Below are positions 50,505 to 64,000 of a stretch of 64,000 bases of DNA, in pieces. Position numbers and translations under genes: made by a program. Numbering within the stretch: position 1 is the first letter of the stretch; the number at the start of each line of letters is the position of its first letter. The notes beneath the pieces were generated by a model. That model had not been told where the DNA came from. It did no database searches and was given only the letters and a program-made list of their open reading frames with translations. The DNA comes from Actinomadura parmotrematis (lineage in GTDB: Bacteria; Actinomycetota; Actinomycetes; Streptosporangiales; Streptosporangiaceae). The DNA lies in assembly GCF_019458805.1 (NCBI RefSeq), contig NZ_JAIBOA010000007.1:186001-250000 (forward strand), read 5' to 3'.

Positions 50505-51347
50505 TCAGCCGGCGTCGCGGCGGCGCAGGTAGCGCTCGAACTCGCGCGCGATGGCGTCGCCGCTCGCCTCCGGCAGCTCGGTGGCGTCCTTGGCCTCCTC
50601 CAGGGTCCGCACGTACTCGGCGACCTCGGAGTCCTCCTCGGCGAGCTCGTTGACGCCGTTCTCCCAGGCGCGGGCCTCCTCGGGCAGCTCGCCGAGCGGG
50701 ATGGCGACGTCCAGGACGTCCTCCACGCGGCGCAGCAGCGCCAGGGTGGCCTTCGGGGACGGCGGCTGGGCGACGTAGTGGGGGACCGCCGCCCACAGCG
50801 ACACGGTGGTGATCTCGGCCTTGGCGTAGGCGTCCTGCAGGACGCCGAGGATGCCGGTCGGCCCCTCGTAGCGGGTGGGTTCGAGGTTCAGCGTGGTGAC
50901 CAGGCCGGTCTCGGACGCCGAGCCGGTGACCGGGACGGGCCGGGTGTGCGGCGCGTCGGCGAGCAGCGCGCCGAGCAGCACGACCTCGCGGACGCCGAGC
51001 CGCTCGGTGATCTCGACGAGCTCGCGGCAGAACGACCGCCACCGCATGTTGGGCTCGATGCCGTGCACGAGCACCACGTCGCGGCCCGACGGCAGCCGCG
51101 CCGCCGACACGCGGGTGGTGGGCCAGACGATCCCGCGGCTCTCCCCGTCGATCAGCTCGACGACCGGCCGGGTGACCTGGAAGTCGTAGTAGTCGTCGGG
51201 ATCGAGTTCGGCGACCGGCGCCGCGTCCCAGGTCGACGCCAGGTGCTGGACCACCCCGCTGGCGGCCTCCCCGGCGTCGTTCCACCCTTCAAAGGCGGCC
51301 ACGAGCACCGGATCGACCAGTTCCGGCACGTTCTCGAACTCGACCAC
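50505..51347 (-). CDS. PAC2-family protein (proteasome assembly chaperone-like)
   Basis: 280 residues of the PAC2 fold. FENVPELVDPVLVAAFEGWNDAGEAAS, then IVWPTTRVSAA, VVLVHGIEPNMRWRSFCRELVEI and VSLWAAVPHYVAQPPSPKATLAL are all typical. Actinobacteria have proteasomes, but a chaperone role for bacterial PAC2 is inference. GTG at plus-strand 51345-51347 has GGAAGGAGG ahead, deciding against a longer N terminus to 51419. PAC2 commonly flanks mshC. Confidence 0.9.
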   Translation of the reverse strand: MVEFENVPELVDPVLVAAFEGWNDAGEAASGVVQHLASTWDAAPVAELDPDDYYDFQVTRPVVELIDGESRGIVWPTTRVSAARLPSGRDVVLVHGIEPNMRWRSFCRELVEITERLGVREVVLLGALLADAPHTRPVPVTGSASETGLVTTLNLEPTRYEGPTGILGVLQDAYAKAEITTVSLWAAVPHYVAQPPSPKATLALLRRVEDVLDVAIPLGELPEEARAWENGVNELAEEDSEVAEYVRTLEEAKDATELPEASGDAIAREFERYLRRRDAG

Positions 51348-51525
51348 GCGCTGCCTCCTTCCGACGCCGGGTACAGCGTCACCGCGGGGGGCGGGCATTC
51401 CCGGGCGGGGCCCGCTCATGATCGGTGCGCTTCAGCCTACGTCCTGACAGAGCCCTACCCCACCGCCGCGCCGCGCAGTCCTGCCGGCGCCGGAGGCCGC
51501 GCGGCGGCGGGGCCCGGCGCGCGCC

Positions 51526-51984
51526 CTACTTGCCGTCGGTGGTGTGCACGATGAGGACGTCGCCGGGCGAGCGGTGCGACAGGTTCGCCGGGACCGAGCC
51601 GAGGATGCGGCCGGCCAGGCTGTTCAGGCCGCGGTTGCCGACGACGACGAGCTCGGCGGCGCGGTCCTTGGCGATCCTGGTGATCACGTCGACGGGGTCG
51701 CCCTCGACCGCGATCGCCTCGATGTCCTGGGCGCCGGCGGCGACCGCCCGCTCGCGGGCGGCGCGCAGCGCGTCCTCGGCGGGGGTGGAGCCCTGCACCT
51801 TGTAGGCCAGGTCGCCGAGGCGGTCGGCGGCGCTGAGGCGCTCGCGCTCGGGCATGGGGCTGTAGGCGGAGGCGAGCAGCAGCGTGGCGCCGGTGGCGGC
51901 GGCAAGCTGGGCGGCCCGATCGACCGCGCGGAACGAGGTGTCCGATCCGTCGGTGCCGACGAGGATGGTGCGGTACGCGCTCAT
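51526..51984 (-). CDS. Universal stress protein (UspA family)
   Basis: 152 residues, single Usp domain. TILVGTDGSDTSFRAVDRAAQLA begins it, and the ATP-binding motif is VVVGNRGLNSLAGRILGSVPANLSHRSPGDVLIVH (G2xG9xGS/N). ATG at plus-strand 51982-51984 has AAGGAG at good spacing. Monocistronic and divergent from metH across 200 bp. No cobalamin riboswitch-like structure was recognised in that gap. Confidence 0.93.
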   Translation of the reverse strand: MSAYRTILVGTDGSDTSFRAVDRAAQLAAATGATLLLASAYSPMPERERLSAADRLGDLAYKVQGSTPAEDALRAARERAVAAGAQDIEAIAVEGDPVDVITRIAKDRAAELVVVGNRGLNSLAGRILGSVPANLSHRSPGDVLIVHTTDGK

Positions 51985-52170
51985 GCCGCTCCTTACCGGG
52001 GAGTAGGTGGGAGGGGGCACGCTACCGGTCCGGCGGCCCATCCGTCACGGCCCCCTTACCTCGGCACTCCTTCCCCGCCGGTCCGCGACCCTCACCCGGC
52101 GGGGATGTGAGGCGGGTCGCAGCGGCGTCCGCCATCCGGACGGATCCCGCCGCATGGCGGACGTCCCGGA

Positions 52171-52176
52171 TAGGGT
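52171..52176 (+). promoter_or_regulatory. -10 box for a probable leaderless metH transcript
   Basis: TAGGGT ends 8 bases before ATG 52185; no ribosome site is visible. No good -35 box is seen. Confidence 0.45.
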
Positions 52177-52184
52177 GGGGCGCC

Positions 52185-55660
<3,476 letters not shown>

Positions 55661-55664
<4 letters not shown>

Positions 55665-56350
55665 GCGGCGGCGTGCGTCGGGAAACGGGCGGGGCGCGGC
55701 CGCCGCGGGCGGTGCTGTTCGACATGGACGGCCTGCTGGTGGACTCCGAGGGCCTCTGGCTGGAGGTCGAGGAGCGGGTCGTGGCGCGCCTCGGCGGGGT
55801 GTGGACGGCCGAGCACCAGCACGCCCTGGTGGGCGGCTCGCTGGACCGCGCGGCCGCCTACATGCTGGAGCTGACGGGCGCGGACGTGCCGCCCGCCGTC
55901 GTCGGCGGCTGGATGCTGGACGCGATGGCCGAGCGGCTCGGCGCGGGGGCGCCGCTGATGCCGGGCGCCAAGGACCTGCTCGCGGAGGTGCGGGAGGCGG
56001 GCGTCCCGGCGGCGCTGGTGTCCTCCAGCTACCGGCGGCTGCTGGAGCCGGCGCTGGACGCGATCGGGCGCGAGCACTTCGCCGTCACGGTCGCGGGCGA
56101 CGAGGTGGCGCGCACCAAGCCCGACCCCGAGCCGTACCGGACGGCGGTCGAGCGGCTCGGGCTGGACGGCCCGGCGGGCGTGGTGGTGCTGGAGGACTCC
56201 CCGAACGGCCTGGCGTCGGCCGAGGCGGCCGGCTGCCGGACGGTCGCGGTGCCGGCCCTGCTGCCGATCCCCGCGGCTCCGGGGCGGACGGTGGTGGCGT
56301 CGCTGGAGGACGTCGACCTGGCGTTCCTCGGCCGCGTCGCGGCGCCGTGA
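55661..56350 (+). CDS. HAD-family hydrolase (beta-phosphoglucomutase-like phosphatase)
   Basis: 229 residues. The nucleophile motif is AVLFDMDGLLVDSEGLW, motif II ALVSSSYRRLL, the Lys in ARTKPDPEPY and the acid motif IV VVLEDSPNGLASAEAAG. The helical cap lies between residues ~35 and 100. Such enzymes dephosphorylate sugar or nucleotide phosphates; the substrate is unknown. GTG 55661 overlaps the metH stop by 4 bp, so translation is coupled, and a 12-bp hairpin follows. Confidence 0.92.
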
Positions 56351-56724
56351 CCCCTGCGGCGCTCCCGCGGCGGCGCCGGCTATGACATTCGTCGCTGATC
56401 CGGTGCGCACCGGGACCGGGAGGCGGTAGGCTCCCGGTCCCGCCCGCCCGGAACGGCGCCGGAAAAAGACCGTCCTACCCGCCGTTCCGCGATCGAATCG
56501 CCGCGGGATCGTTGCCGGGCGTTGATATTCGTCTGCCTTGCGCCCGCCGCCCGCCCGCCGCCCGCAGGGGCGGCCCCCCGATACCCCGGTGCCGGATCCC
56601 AGGGTCGGGATCACGCGCAGGGAGGAGGCGCGCGGGCCGCGGAACCGTACCCCCGGAGGATCGTGCCGGCGGGTCCGGCGTGTGACGATGGGTGGGAAGA
56701 ACCGTAGGGGAGTGAGGGTCCGGC
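56351..56724. other. 374-bp gap between HAD gene and small membrane protein
   Basis: Contains the hairpin at 56411-56442, then an AT-richer patch around 56510-56530 (TTGATATTCG) that may include promoter elements, and a GC-rich stretch leading to 56725. Open frames here lack normal codon bias, so no gene is called. Confidence 0.5.
56411..56442 (+). terminator. Terminator of the metH operon
   Basis: Perfect 12-bp stem (56411-56422 with 56431-56442) with an 8-base loop, 60 bases after the HAD stop codon. Confidence 0.7.
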
Positions 56725-57162
56725 ATGAGCGATTCGGTCATTTTCGCGATCAGTCTCGGCGTCACCGTGCTCGGCCTGGTCGTGAGCTGGGGGCTCTACC
56801 GGCGGCGCGGCGCGGGCGTCGCGATGCGGGGCGCGGCCTGGTCGCTGGTGCCGCTCGCGGCCGCGATGACGGGCGTGACCGGTTTCCTGTCCGACCTGGT
56901 GTTCAGCCCGGCCAAGTGGGCGGGCGTCACGGTCGCGGGCCTCGCGGTGGTGCTCTACCTGGCGTCGGGCGCGATGCTCGGCCGCCGCGCGGGCGCGGGC
57001 GGCGGGCGTTCCGAGGCCGAGGGCCGCAAGGGCCGCAAGGCGGCGCGCGGCGACGCCCCGCGCGGCGCCGTCGAGCCCGCCCGGCCCGCCGCACCGGGTT
57101 CGGGCGTCGACCCCGACCTCGCCGAGATCGAGCAGATCCTGCGCAACCGCGGCATCTCCTGA
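56725..57162 (+). CDS. Small uncharacterised membrane protein
   Basis: 145 residues. Three hydrophobic segments (VIFAISLGVTVLGLVVSWGLY, AWSLVPLAAAMTGVTGFLSDLVF, AGVTVAGLAVVLYLASGAML) come first. A basic, Ala/Gly/Arg-rich cytoplasmic tail follows, ending in DPDLAEIEQILRNRGIS, a conserved-looking helix. No family recognised; similar short proteins occur in actinobacteria. It follows GAGTGAGGG at modest spacing. Flanked by terminators, so it is a single-gene unit. Confidence 0.75.
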   Translation: MSDSVIFAISLGVTVLGLVVSWGLYRRRGAGVAMRGAAWSLVPLAAAMTGVTGFLSDLVFSPAKWAGVTVAGLAVVLYLASGAMLGRRAGAGGGRSEAEGRKGRKAARGDAPRGAVEPARPAAPGSGVDPDLAEIEQILRNRGIS

Positions 57163-57254
57163 CCCTCGGGCCGCACTGCCCGGCGCCCGTCCCGCGCCTC
57201 CCGGGCGTTCCCGGACGGCCTCCAGGCGCCCCGTGCCGTCCCGCACGCTCTTCC

Positions 57255-57300
57255 GGGCCGGGGCGCCCGCCGTATCAACGGCGGGCGCCCCGGCCCTTTT
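57255..57300 (+). terminator. Intrinsic terminator behind the small membrane protein
   Basis: Perfect 19-bp stem (57255-57273 with 57278-57296), 4-base loop, then TTTT. A textbook rho-independent terminator. Confidence 0.9.
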
Positions 57301-57663
57301 CGCGCTGTCCGCAGACCGCTGACCTGCGGTCCGATGGTCTCGATCCGGACTCGGTCAGGTAAAGACCGGCGCTCCGGGGCCCGATCAGGGCCCGACCATT
57401 CCCGGGCTTTACATACGATCTGCTCGCTTTGCCTGATGTGTTGTTCAGGTCACGTGTGCCCTAGATGACGGCGAGATCACAAGTCAGAAACGGGTACTGG
57501 CGCGGGCCGCTCCACGGATGGACAGTCGTGCTCGAAGTACTAGGTTTCCCTCCAGCAAACACGGCGTATCGGGCATGGAAAGCAGTGGACGATCTCCGCT
57601 GCCCGCGGTCTCGCGCCGGGGGTGGCAGGGCCGAACCAGCGGCCGGACGTAGGAGGTAGGAGC
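57301..57663 (+). promoter_or_regulatory. Leader/promoter region of peptide-transport operon 2
   Basis: A 363-bp gap with lower GC content than its surroundings. It holds -10-like TACGAT (57414-57419) behind TTTACA, and TAGATG near 57461 with TTGTTC 15 bp upstream, so one or two promoters are plausible. A 64-codon open frame (57465-57659) has poor third-position GC and is not called. The long leader (over 180 bases from either box) suggests post-initiation control, but no known riboswitch was recognised. Confidence 0.4.
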
Positions 57664-58659
57664 GTGACCGCACCCATCGAGGTGACCGGTTCCGATGCCG
57701 AGGCGCAGCCGGAGGCGGTGCTCGCCGGCATCGACCGCAAGGCCATCCAGGGCCGGTCCCTGTGGCAGATCGCCTGGTTGCGGCTGAAGCGCGACAAGGT
57801 GGCGCTGATCGGCGGCGGGATCGTGGTCTTCCTCATCCTGGTCGCGATCTTCGGTCCGTTCCTGGTGCAGGACCCCAACGTCTTCCACCAGAACCTGAAC
57901 GACCCGACCTTCAACCGCCCCAAGTACGGGTTCTGGCACTCGGGCATCAGCGGCGACCACTGGCTCGGCGTCGAGCCGAGCAACGGCCGCGACATGCTGG
58001 CCCGCATCGTGCACGGCGCCCGCGTGTCGCTGCTGGTGGCGTTCTGCGCGACGCTGCTGTCGGTCGTCATCGGCGTGGTCCTCGGCGTCGTCGCCGGCTA
58101 CTTCGGCGGCTGGGTCGACACGATCATCAGCCGGGCGATGGACGTGTTCCTGGCCTTCCCGCTGCTGCTGTTCGCGATCGCCCTGGTCGGCGTGCTGGCC
58201 GACGCTTCGGTGTTCGGCCTGTCGGGCAACGGCCTGCGCATCTGGGTGCTGATGTTCGTCATCGGCTTCTTCAACTGGCCCTACATCGGCCGCATCATCC
58301 GCGGCCAGACGCTGTCGCTGCGCGAGCGCGAGTTCGTCGACGCCGCCCGCAGCATGGGCGCGGGCAGCTTCTACATCCTGTTCCGCGAGCTGCTGCCGAA
58401 CCTGGTCGCGCCGATCCTGGTGTACTCCACCCTGCTGATCCCGACCAACATCCTGTTCGAGGCGGCGCTGTCGTTCCTCGGCGTCGGGGTCATCCCGCCG
58501 AAGCCCTCCTGGGGCGGCATGCTCTCGCAGGCCGTCTCGACCTACTCCGTCGCACCGATGTTCATGGTCATCCCCGGACTGGCCATCTTCATCACGGTCC
58601 TCGCCTTCAACCTGTTCGGCGACGGCCTGCGCGACGCCCTCGACCCCCGGGCCAAGTGA
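57664..58659 (+). CDS. Peptide ABC transporter permease, OppC type (operon 2)
   Basis: A 331-residue permease. The N-terminal arm QGRSLWQIAWLRLKRDKVALIGG leads into span 1. The periplasmic segment with HWLGVEPSNGRDMLARIVHGARVS and the EAA loop DAARSMGAGSFYILFRELLPN are OppC/DppC features, as is the end LFGDGLRDALDPR. GTG 57664 has AGGAGG upstream. It is unusual in being the first gene, ahead of the binding protein. Confidence 0.93.
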   Translation: MTAPIEVTGSDAEAQPEAVLAGIDRKAIQGRSLWQIAWLRLKRDKVALIGGGIVVFLILVAIFGPFLVQDPNVFHQNLNDPTFNRPKYGFWHSGISGDHWLGVEPSNGRDMLARIVHGARVSLLVAFCATLLSVVIGVVLGVVAGYFGGWVDTIISRAMDVFLAFPLLLFAIALVGVLADASVFGLSGNGLRIWVLMFVIGFFNWPYIGRIIRGQTLSLREREFVDAARSMGAGSFYILFRELLPNLVAPILVYSTLLIPTNILFEAALSFLGVGVIPPKPSWGGMLSQAVSTYSVAPMFMVIPGLAIFITVLAFNLFGDGLRDALDPRAK

Positions 58660-58702
58660 CCTCGGGTTGTTCGACCCGTCTGAATGAAGGGTGCCCCAGC
58701 AC

Positions 58703-60469
58703 ATGAACAAGATCAGACCGCTTGCGGTCCTGGCGGCCGGCGTGGTCGTCAGCGCGGGCCTCGCGGCCTGCGGCGGAGGCGACGACGGCGGCTCGGGGAG
58801 CGGCCCGGGTTACAACTCCGCGATCGACAAGATCGTCAACACGTCGGACAAGAAGGGCGGCACGCTCCGCCTGGCCGACTCCGACGACTTCGACTCGCCG
58901 GACCCGGGCAACACCTACTACGCCTGGTCGCAGAACTTCGCCCGCCTGTACGGCCGCGGTCTCACGACCTTCAAGCCGGCCGCGGGCAAGGACAGCCTCC
59001 AGGTCGTCCCGGACCTCGCCACCGGCCTCGGCACCCCGAGCGACGGCGGCAAGACCTGGACCTACAAGCTGCGCACCGGCGTGCAGTACGACGACGGCAC
59101 CACGGTGACCTCCAAGGACGTCAAGTACGCCGTGGAGCGCTCGAACTTCAGCGACGAGCTTCAGCTCGGGCCGAAGTACTTCAAGCAGTACCTGATCGAC
59201 AACCCGACCCCCTACAAGGGCCCGTACAAGGACAAGAGCCCCGAGGGCCTGAAGTCCATCGAGACGCCGGACGACAACACCATCGTCTTCAAGCTCAAGC
59301 AGGCGTTCTCGGAGTTCGACTACCTCGTCGGCATGTCGCAGACGATCCCGGTGCCGCAGGCCAAGGACACCGGCCTGAAGTACGAGTCGGCGATCGTGTC
59401 GAGCGGCCCGTACAAGGTCGACTCCTACCAGCGCGGCAAGGTCATGACGCTGTCGCGCAACACGCACTGGCGGCAGGACACCGACCCGATCCGCAAGGCG
59501 CTGCCCGACAAGATCGAGCTGCAGCTGAAGCAGAACGCCGACGACATCGACAACCGCCTGCTGTCGGGCGCGCTGGACATGGACGTCACCGGCGTCGGCG
59601 TGCAGGCCGGCACCCAGGCCAAGGTCCTGAACGCCGACCAGAAGCCGTACGTGGACAACCCCTACCAGGGCTTCCTGCGCTTCATGTCGCTGAACGTCAA
59701 CGTCAAGCCGCTGGACAACGTCCACTGCCGGACGGCCGTCCAGTACGCCACCGACAAGGTCGCCGCGCAGTCCGCCTACGGCGGCCCGCTGGCCGGCGGC
59801 GACGTCGCCACCACCGTGCTGCCGCCGTCGGTCGACGGCTACCGCAAGTTCGACCTGTACCCGCAGAAGTACCAGTCGGCGGGCGGCGTGGACCAGGCGA
59901 CGCTGGACAAGGCCAAGCAGGAGCTGGCCGCGTGCGGCAAGCCGCAGGGCTTCACCACCAAGATCTCGGCCCGGTCGGACCGGCCGAAGGAAGTGGCGAT
60001 GGCGCAGGCCATCCAGCAGGGTCTCGCCAAGGTCGGCATCAAGGTCGACATCGTGCAGTTCCCCGCCGGTGACTACTTCAACAAGTACGTCGGCGCCCCC
60101 AAGTACGTGCACGACCACGGCATCGGCATGATGCTGATGGCGTGGGCGGCCGACTGGCCGACCGGCTACGGCTTCCTGTCGCAGATCACCGACGGCCGCG
60201 CCATCAAGCCCTCGGGCGGCAACAACCTGGCCGAGCTGAACGAGAAGTCGATCAACGACGCCTTCGACGCCGCGATCTCCAACACCGACAAGGCCGCGCG
60301 CACCAAGGCCTACGGAGACATCGACGAGGCGATCATGAAGCAGGCCGTCGAGGTTCCGCTGATCTACGCCAAGGCGCTGCTGTACCGCCCGAAGAACGTC
60401 ACGAACGCGGGCATCACCCTCGGTTACGGCGGAATGTACGACTACCTCAACATGGGCGTGACGAAGTAA
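58703..60469 (+). CDS. Oligopeptide-type ABC transporter solute-binding lipoprotein (operon 2)
   Basis: A 588-residue family-5 binding lipoprotein. The signal peptide LAVLAAGVVVSAGLAAC has lipobox LAAC, then a Gly/Ser linker. The core includes PDLATGLGTPSDGGKTWTYKLRTGVQYDDG, SSGPYKVDSYQRGKVMTLSRN and HCRTAVQYATDK. It is only moderately like the operon 1 protein, so a different ligand is probable. ATG 58703 (alternatively GTG 58691) follows GAAGGG. A 12-bp hairpin follows the gene. Confidence 0.93.
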   Translation: MNKIRPLAVLAAGVVVSAGLAACGGGDDGGSGSGPGYNSAIDKIVNTSDKKGGTLRLADSDDFDSPDPGNTYYAWSQNFARLYGRGLTTFKPAAGKDSLQVVPDLATGLGTPSDGGKTWTYKLRTGVQYDDGTTVTSKDVKYAVERSNFSDELQLGPKYFKQYLIDNPTPYKGPYKDKSPEGLKSIETPDDNTIVFKLKQAFSEFDYLVGMSQTIPVPQAKDTGLKYESAIVSSGPYKVDSYQRGKVMTLSRNTHWRQDTDPIRKALPDKIELQLKQNADDIDNRLLSGALDMDVTGVGVQAGTQAKVLNADQKPYVDNPYQGFLRFMSLNVNVKPLDNVHCRTAVQYATDKVAAQSAYGGPLAGGDVATTVLPPSVDGYRKFDLYPQKYQSAGGVDQATLDKAKQELAACGKPQGFTTKISARSDRPKEVAMAQAIQQGLAKVGIKVDIVQFPAGDYFNKYVGAPKYVHDHGIGMMLMAWAADWPTGYGFLSQITDGRAIKPSGGNNLAELNEKSINDAFDAAISNTDKAARTKAYGDIDEAIMKQAVEVPLIYAKALLYRPKNVTNAGITLGYGGMYDYLNMGVTK

Positions 60470-60516
60470 CCCTTCTCCACGCACGTGCGTTCATCTGAAG
60501 GCAGGTGAAGGCGACG

Positions 60517-60566
60517 CCCGCGGCGGGGCACGGGCCGGGCAGGTCCCGGTCCGTCCCCGCCGCGGG
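60517..60566 (+). terminator. Intercistronic hairpin behind binding-protein gene 2
   Basis: Perfect 12-bp stem CCCGCGGCGGGG/CCCCGCCGCGGG (60517-60528 with 60555-60566) with a 26-base loop that is itself G/C self-complementary. It matches the position of the hairpin in operon 1 and covers the GTG at 60566, favouring GTG 60581 as the next start. Confidence 0.6.
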
Positions 60567-60580
60567 TGGGGCCGTTCAAT

Positions 60581-61593
<1,013 letters not shown>

Positions 61594-61594
<1 letters not shown>

Positions 61595-62664
61595 TGACCG
61601 CCAGCGACGAGACCGCTCCCGCGGAGTTCGCCGAGCGCGCCCGGCCGTCGGCGTTCCTCGAGGTCCGCGACCTGAAGATCCACTTCCCGACCGACGACGG
61701 CGTGGTGAAGTCGGTGGACGGCCTGTCGTTCCAGCTGGAGCGCGGCCGCACCCTCGGCATCGTCGGCGAGTCGGGGTCGGGCAAGTCGGTGACGAGCCTC
61801 GGCATCCTCGGCCTGCACAACCGGCAGAACGCCCGGGTGTCCGGGGAGATCTGGCTGGACGGCCAGGAGCTCGTCGGGTCCACGCCCGAGCAGGTGCGCC
61901 GGCTGCGCGGCCGCCAGATGGCGATGATCTTCCAGGATCCGCTGTCGTCGATGCACCCCTTCTACACGGTCGGCAAGCAGATCATCGAGGCCTACCGGGT
62001 GCACAACGACGTGTCCAAGGCGGTGGCGCGCAAGCACGCCATCGACATGCTGGGCCGCGTCGGCATCCCCAAGCCCGACCAGCGGGTGGACGACTACCCG
62101 CACCAGTTCTCCGGCGGCATGCGCCAGCGCGCGATGATCGCGATGGCGCTGTCCTGCGACCCCGAGCTGCTGATCGCCGACGAGCCGACCACGGCGCTGG
62201 ACGTGACGGTGCAGGCGCAGATCCTGGACCTGATCCGGGACCTGCAGGAGGAGTTCAACTCCGCCGTCATCATGATCACCCACGATCTGGGCGTGGTCGC
62301 CGAGCTGTCCGACGACATCCTGGTGATGTACGCGGGCCGCTGCGTGGAGTACGCCGCGGTGGAGGACGCCTTCCACCGGCCGCTGCACCCCTACACCTGG
62401 GGGCTGCTCGGGTCGATGCCGCGGCTGGACCGCGAGCGCAGCGAGCGGCTGATGCCGATCAAGGGCTCGCCGCCCAGCCTGATCAACGTCCCGGACGGCT
62501 GCCCGTTCCACCCGCGCTGCCCCTACGGCGAGCTCACCGGCGGCAAGGCCGACACCGAGCGGCCCGAGCTGCGCGAGCTGGAGCCGGGGCACAAGGCGGC
62601 CTGCCACCTCCCGCTGGAACAGCGGCGGGAGATCTGGAACGCCGAGATCGCGCCGAAGCTGTGA
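61594..62664 (+). CDS. Peptide ABC transporter ATPase, OppD type (operon 2)
   Basis: 356 residues: Walker [13 protein letters not shown], signature [15 protein letters not shown], Walker [14 protein letters not shown]-loop ITHDLG. The C-terminal substrate-family extension has [37 protein letters not shown]. Very close to the operon 1 homologue in its core, suggesting an old duplication. Coupled at both ends by TGATG overlaps. Confidence 0.94.
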
Positions 62665-63815
62665 TGAGCGGGGACACCACTGTGAGCACTTCCAAGACCA
62701 TTCAGGACGCCGCCAAGCCGGCGCCGGAGCCCGCGCCCGAGCCGAGGCCGCAGGGCGAGGTGATGCTGGAGGTCGACAACCTCGGCAAGCACTTCCCGGT
62801 GACGGCGGGGCTGCTGCGCCGCCAGGTCGGCGCGGTCAAGGCCGTGGACGGCGTGTCGTTCTCGGTCCGCAAGGGCGAGACGCTCGGCCTGGTGGGGGAG
62901 TCGGGCTGCGGCAAGTCCACCACCGGCCGCATGATCATGCGGCTGCTGGACCCCAGCTTCGGCAGGATCACCTTCGAGGGCCGCGACATCACCAAGCTGT
63001 CGCGCGGGCAGATGCGGCCGCTCCGCCGCGACCTCCAGATGATCTTCCAGGACCCGTACTCGTCGCTGAACCCGCGCCAGACGGTCGGCGCGATCGTGGG
63101 GGCGCCGTTCCGGCTGCAGAACATCCGGACCGAGCACGGGGTGAAGCGCGCGGTCCAGGACCTGCTGGAGCTGGTCGGCCTGAACCCCGAGCACTACAAC
63201 CGGTACCCGCACGAGTTCTCCGGCGGGCAGCGCCAGCGCATCGGCATCGCCCGCACGCTCGCGCTGAAGCCCAAGCTGATCGTGGCCGACGAGCCGGTGT
63301 CGGCGCTGGACGTGTCGGTGCAGGCGCAGGTGGTCAACCTGATGGAGGACCTGCAGGACGAGCTCGACCTCACCTACGTGGTGATCGCGCACGACCTGTC
63401 GGTGGTGCGGCACATCTCCGACCGCGTCGCGGTCATGTACCTCGGCAAGATCGTGGAGGTGGCGGACCGCGCCGAGCTGTACGAGCGGCCGATGCACCCC
63501 TACACCAACGCGCTGCTGTCGGCGGTGCCGGTGCCCGACCCGTCGCTGCGCGAGGGCCGCGAGCGGATCCGGCTGCAGGGCGACGTGCCGTCGCCGCTGG
63601 ACCCGCCGCCGGCGTGCCGGTTCCACACCCGCTGCTGGAAGGCGCAGGAGATCTGCAAGACGGTGGAGCCGCCGCTGGTGCGGCTCAGCCCGGGGCACGA
63701 GGTGGCCTGCCACTTCCCCGAGAACGCCACGGTGAGCGAGACCGACACGGTCGCCAAGGCCGCCGTCGCGCACGGCGCGTCCCCCGACGAGGCGCCCCTC
63801 GCCGACCAGGACTGA
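62664..63815 (+). CDS. Peptide ABC transporter ATPase, OppF type (operon 2)
   Basis: 383 residues: Walker [13 protein letters not shown], signature [15 protein letters not shown], Walker [14 protein letters not shown]-loop IAHDLS, and [25 protein letters not shown] before Walker A. The C terminus carries [15 protein letters not shown] Pro/Glu-rich N-terminal ~30 residues is extra. ATG 62664 overlaps the previous stop; GTG 62661 and GTG 62682 are other in-frame options. Last gene of operon 2. Confidence 0.93.
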   Translation: MSGDTTVSTSKTIQDAAKPAPEPAPEPRPQGEVMLEVDNLGKHFPVTAGLLRRQVGAVKAVDGVSFSVRKGETLGLVGESGCGKSTTGRMIMRLLDPSFGRITFEGRDITKLSRGQMRPLRRDLQMIFQDPYSSLNPRQTVGAIVGAPFRLQNIRTEHGVKRAVQDLLELVGLNPEHYNRYPHEFSGGQRQRIGIARTLALKPKLIVADEPVSALDVSVQAQVVNLMEDLQDELDLTYVVIAHDLSVVRHISDRVAVMYLGKIVEVADRAELYERPMHPYTNALLSAVPVPDPSLREGRERIRLQGDVPSPLDPPPACRFHTRCWKAQEICKTVEPPLVRLSPGHEVACHFPENATVSETDTVAKAAVAHGASPDEAPLADQD

Positions 63816-63846
63816 CCGCGGCTCTCCACCGCGCAAGCGGCGCGCG

Positions 63847-63888
63847 AGGCGAAGGCCCGGCCCCCGAACGGGGGCCGGGCCTTCGCCT
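63847..63888. terminator. Terminator of peptide-transport operon 2
   Basis: Perfect 19-bp stem (63847-63865 with 63870-63888), GAAC loop. It lies between convergent genes, so it probably serves both directions. Confidence 0.85.
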
Positions 63889-63902
63889 TGTCCTGCGGGA
63901 CG

Positions 63903-64000
63903 TCACTCGGTGGAGATGGCCTTCAGCACGTCCATGCGGCCGGCGCGCCAGGCGGGCCACAGGGCGGCGAGGACGCCGATGGCGGCGGCGATCGCGAGGT
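63903..64000 (-). CDS. FtsX-like ABC permease, C-terminal fragment (gene continues past window)
   Basis: Reading leftwards from the window edge, the frame gives LAIAAAIGVLAALWPAWRAG then RMDVLKAISTE and a stop (63903-63905). This is the hallmark end of MacB/FtsX-type permeases: last membrane span, PAxRAxRxDVLKAI and a short tail. The rest lies beyond base 64000. It is convergent with operon 2. Confidence 0.75.
   Translation of the reverse strand, partial: LAIAAAIGVLAALWPAWRAGRMDVLKAISTE

Noticed and set aside
51985..52184. Cobalamin riboswitch upstream of metH
   Set aside because: No B12-box-like conserved sequence was recognised, and the -10 box so close to the ATG leaves no room for a leader.
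56475..56765. 96-codon minus-strand frame over the start of the small membrane protein
   Set aside because: Pro/Arg-rich low-complexity translation, overlaps the start region of a better gene, no ribosome site.
57465..57659. 64-codon frame ahead of peptide operon 2
   Set aside because: Third codon positions are not G/C-biased (many codons such as AGA, TCA, CAA, GTA, CTA), unlike every real gene here; no motif.

Overview
The window is very GC-rich DNA with almost exclusively G or C at third codon positions. GTG starts are common, ATGA/GTGA/TGATG overlaps are frequent, and the actinobacterial mycothiol gene mshC is present. DUF3090, SCO1664-family, PAC2, DUF3099, DUF6457 and a mycobacterial-type enoyl reductase (InhA type) all point to a filamentous or related actinobacterium. 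The style fits Thermomonosporaceae/Streptosporangiales (Actinomadura-like), but the genus is an inference. No rRNA, tRNA, CRISPR array, transposase or phage gene was seen.

Layout. 1-4.6 kb: the 3' part of rtcB, a Sel1-repeat protein, a methyltransferase, an unrecognised HhH-like protein and a monoacylglycerol-lipase-like hydrolase. 4.7-7.2 kb: a molybdenum-cofactor operon (moaA, DUF3467, mobA, DUF6457). 7.3-13.2 kb: an MFS exporter, a two-gene kynurenine block (tryptophan 2,3-dioxygenase and kynurenine 3-monooxygenase), a hydrolase and a zinc alcohol dehydrogenase. 13.3-18.1 kb: ThrE-type exporter, aspartate:alanine exchanger (AspT) and aspartate 4-decarboxylase (AspD). 18.2-26.5 kb: acyl-CoA metabolism, with a MarR regulator divergent from fused isobutyryl-CoA mutase icmF, a cytosolic BtuF-like protein coupled to icmF, a D-2-hydroxyacid dehydrogenase, and an acyl-CoA dehydrogenase/SDR/TetR operon.

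26.5-28.4 kb: a Bax-inhibitor-1 protein, two headless gene remnants facing away from each other, and a clear small RNA gene with three C-rich hairpin loops (6C-RNA-like) next to a DUF3099 gene. 28.4-38.8 kb: dodecin, the TldE/TldD protease pair, fabG-inhA (type II fatty-acid synthesis), an anchored surface protein, a RecD-like protein with destroyed ATPase motifs, an aldo/keto reductase, uppP (cell-wall lipid carrier recycling) and a membrane protein. 38.8-51.4 kb: corA, then the conserved histidine phosphatase-DUF3090-SCO1664 row. That row is separated from mshC and PAC2 by an NRDE gene and a complete oligopeptide ABC operon. 51.5-57.2 kb: UspA, B12-dependent methionine synthase metH coupled to a HAD phosphatase, and a small membrane protein. 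57.7-63.8 kb: a second complete oligopeptide/nickel-type ABC operon. The window ends in the 3' end of an FtsX-like permease gene.

Main points for a second look are the small RNA at 27.83-27.95 kb, the back-to-back gene remnants beside it (rearrangement-junction signature), the ATPase-dead RecD-like protein, the palindromic in-frame insert in IcmF, the promoter/operator between marR and icmF, a 35-residue membrane microprotein behind mshC, and hairpins placed directly behind both solute-binding protein genes.
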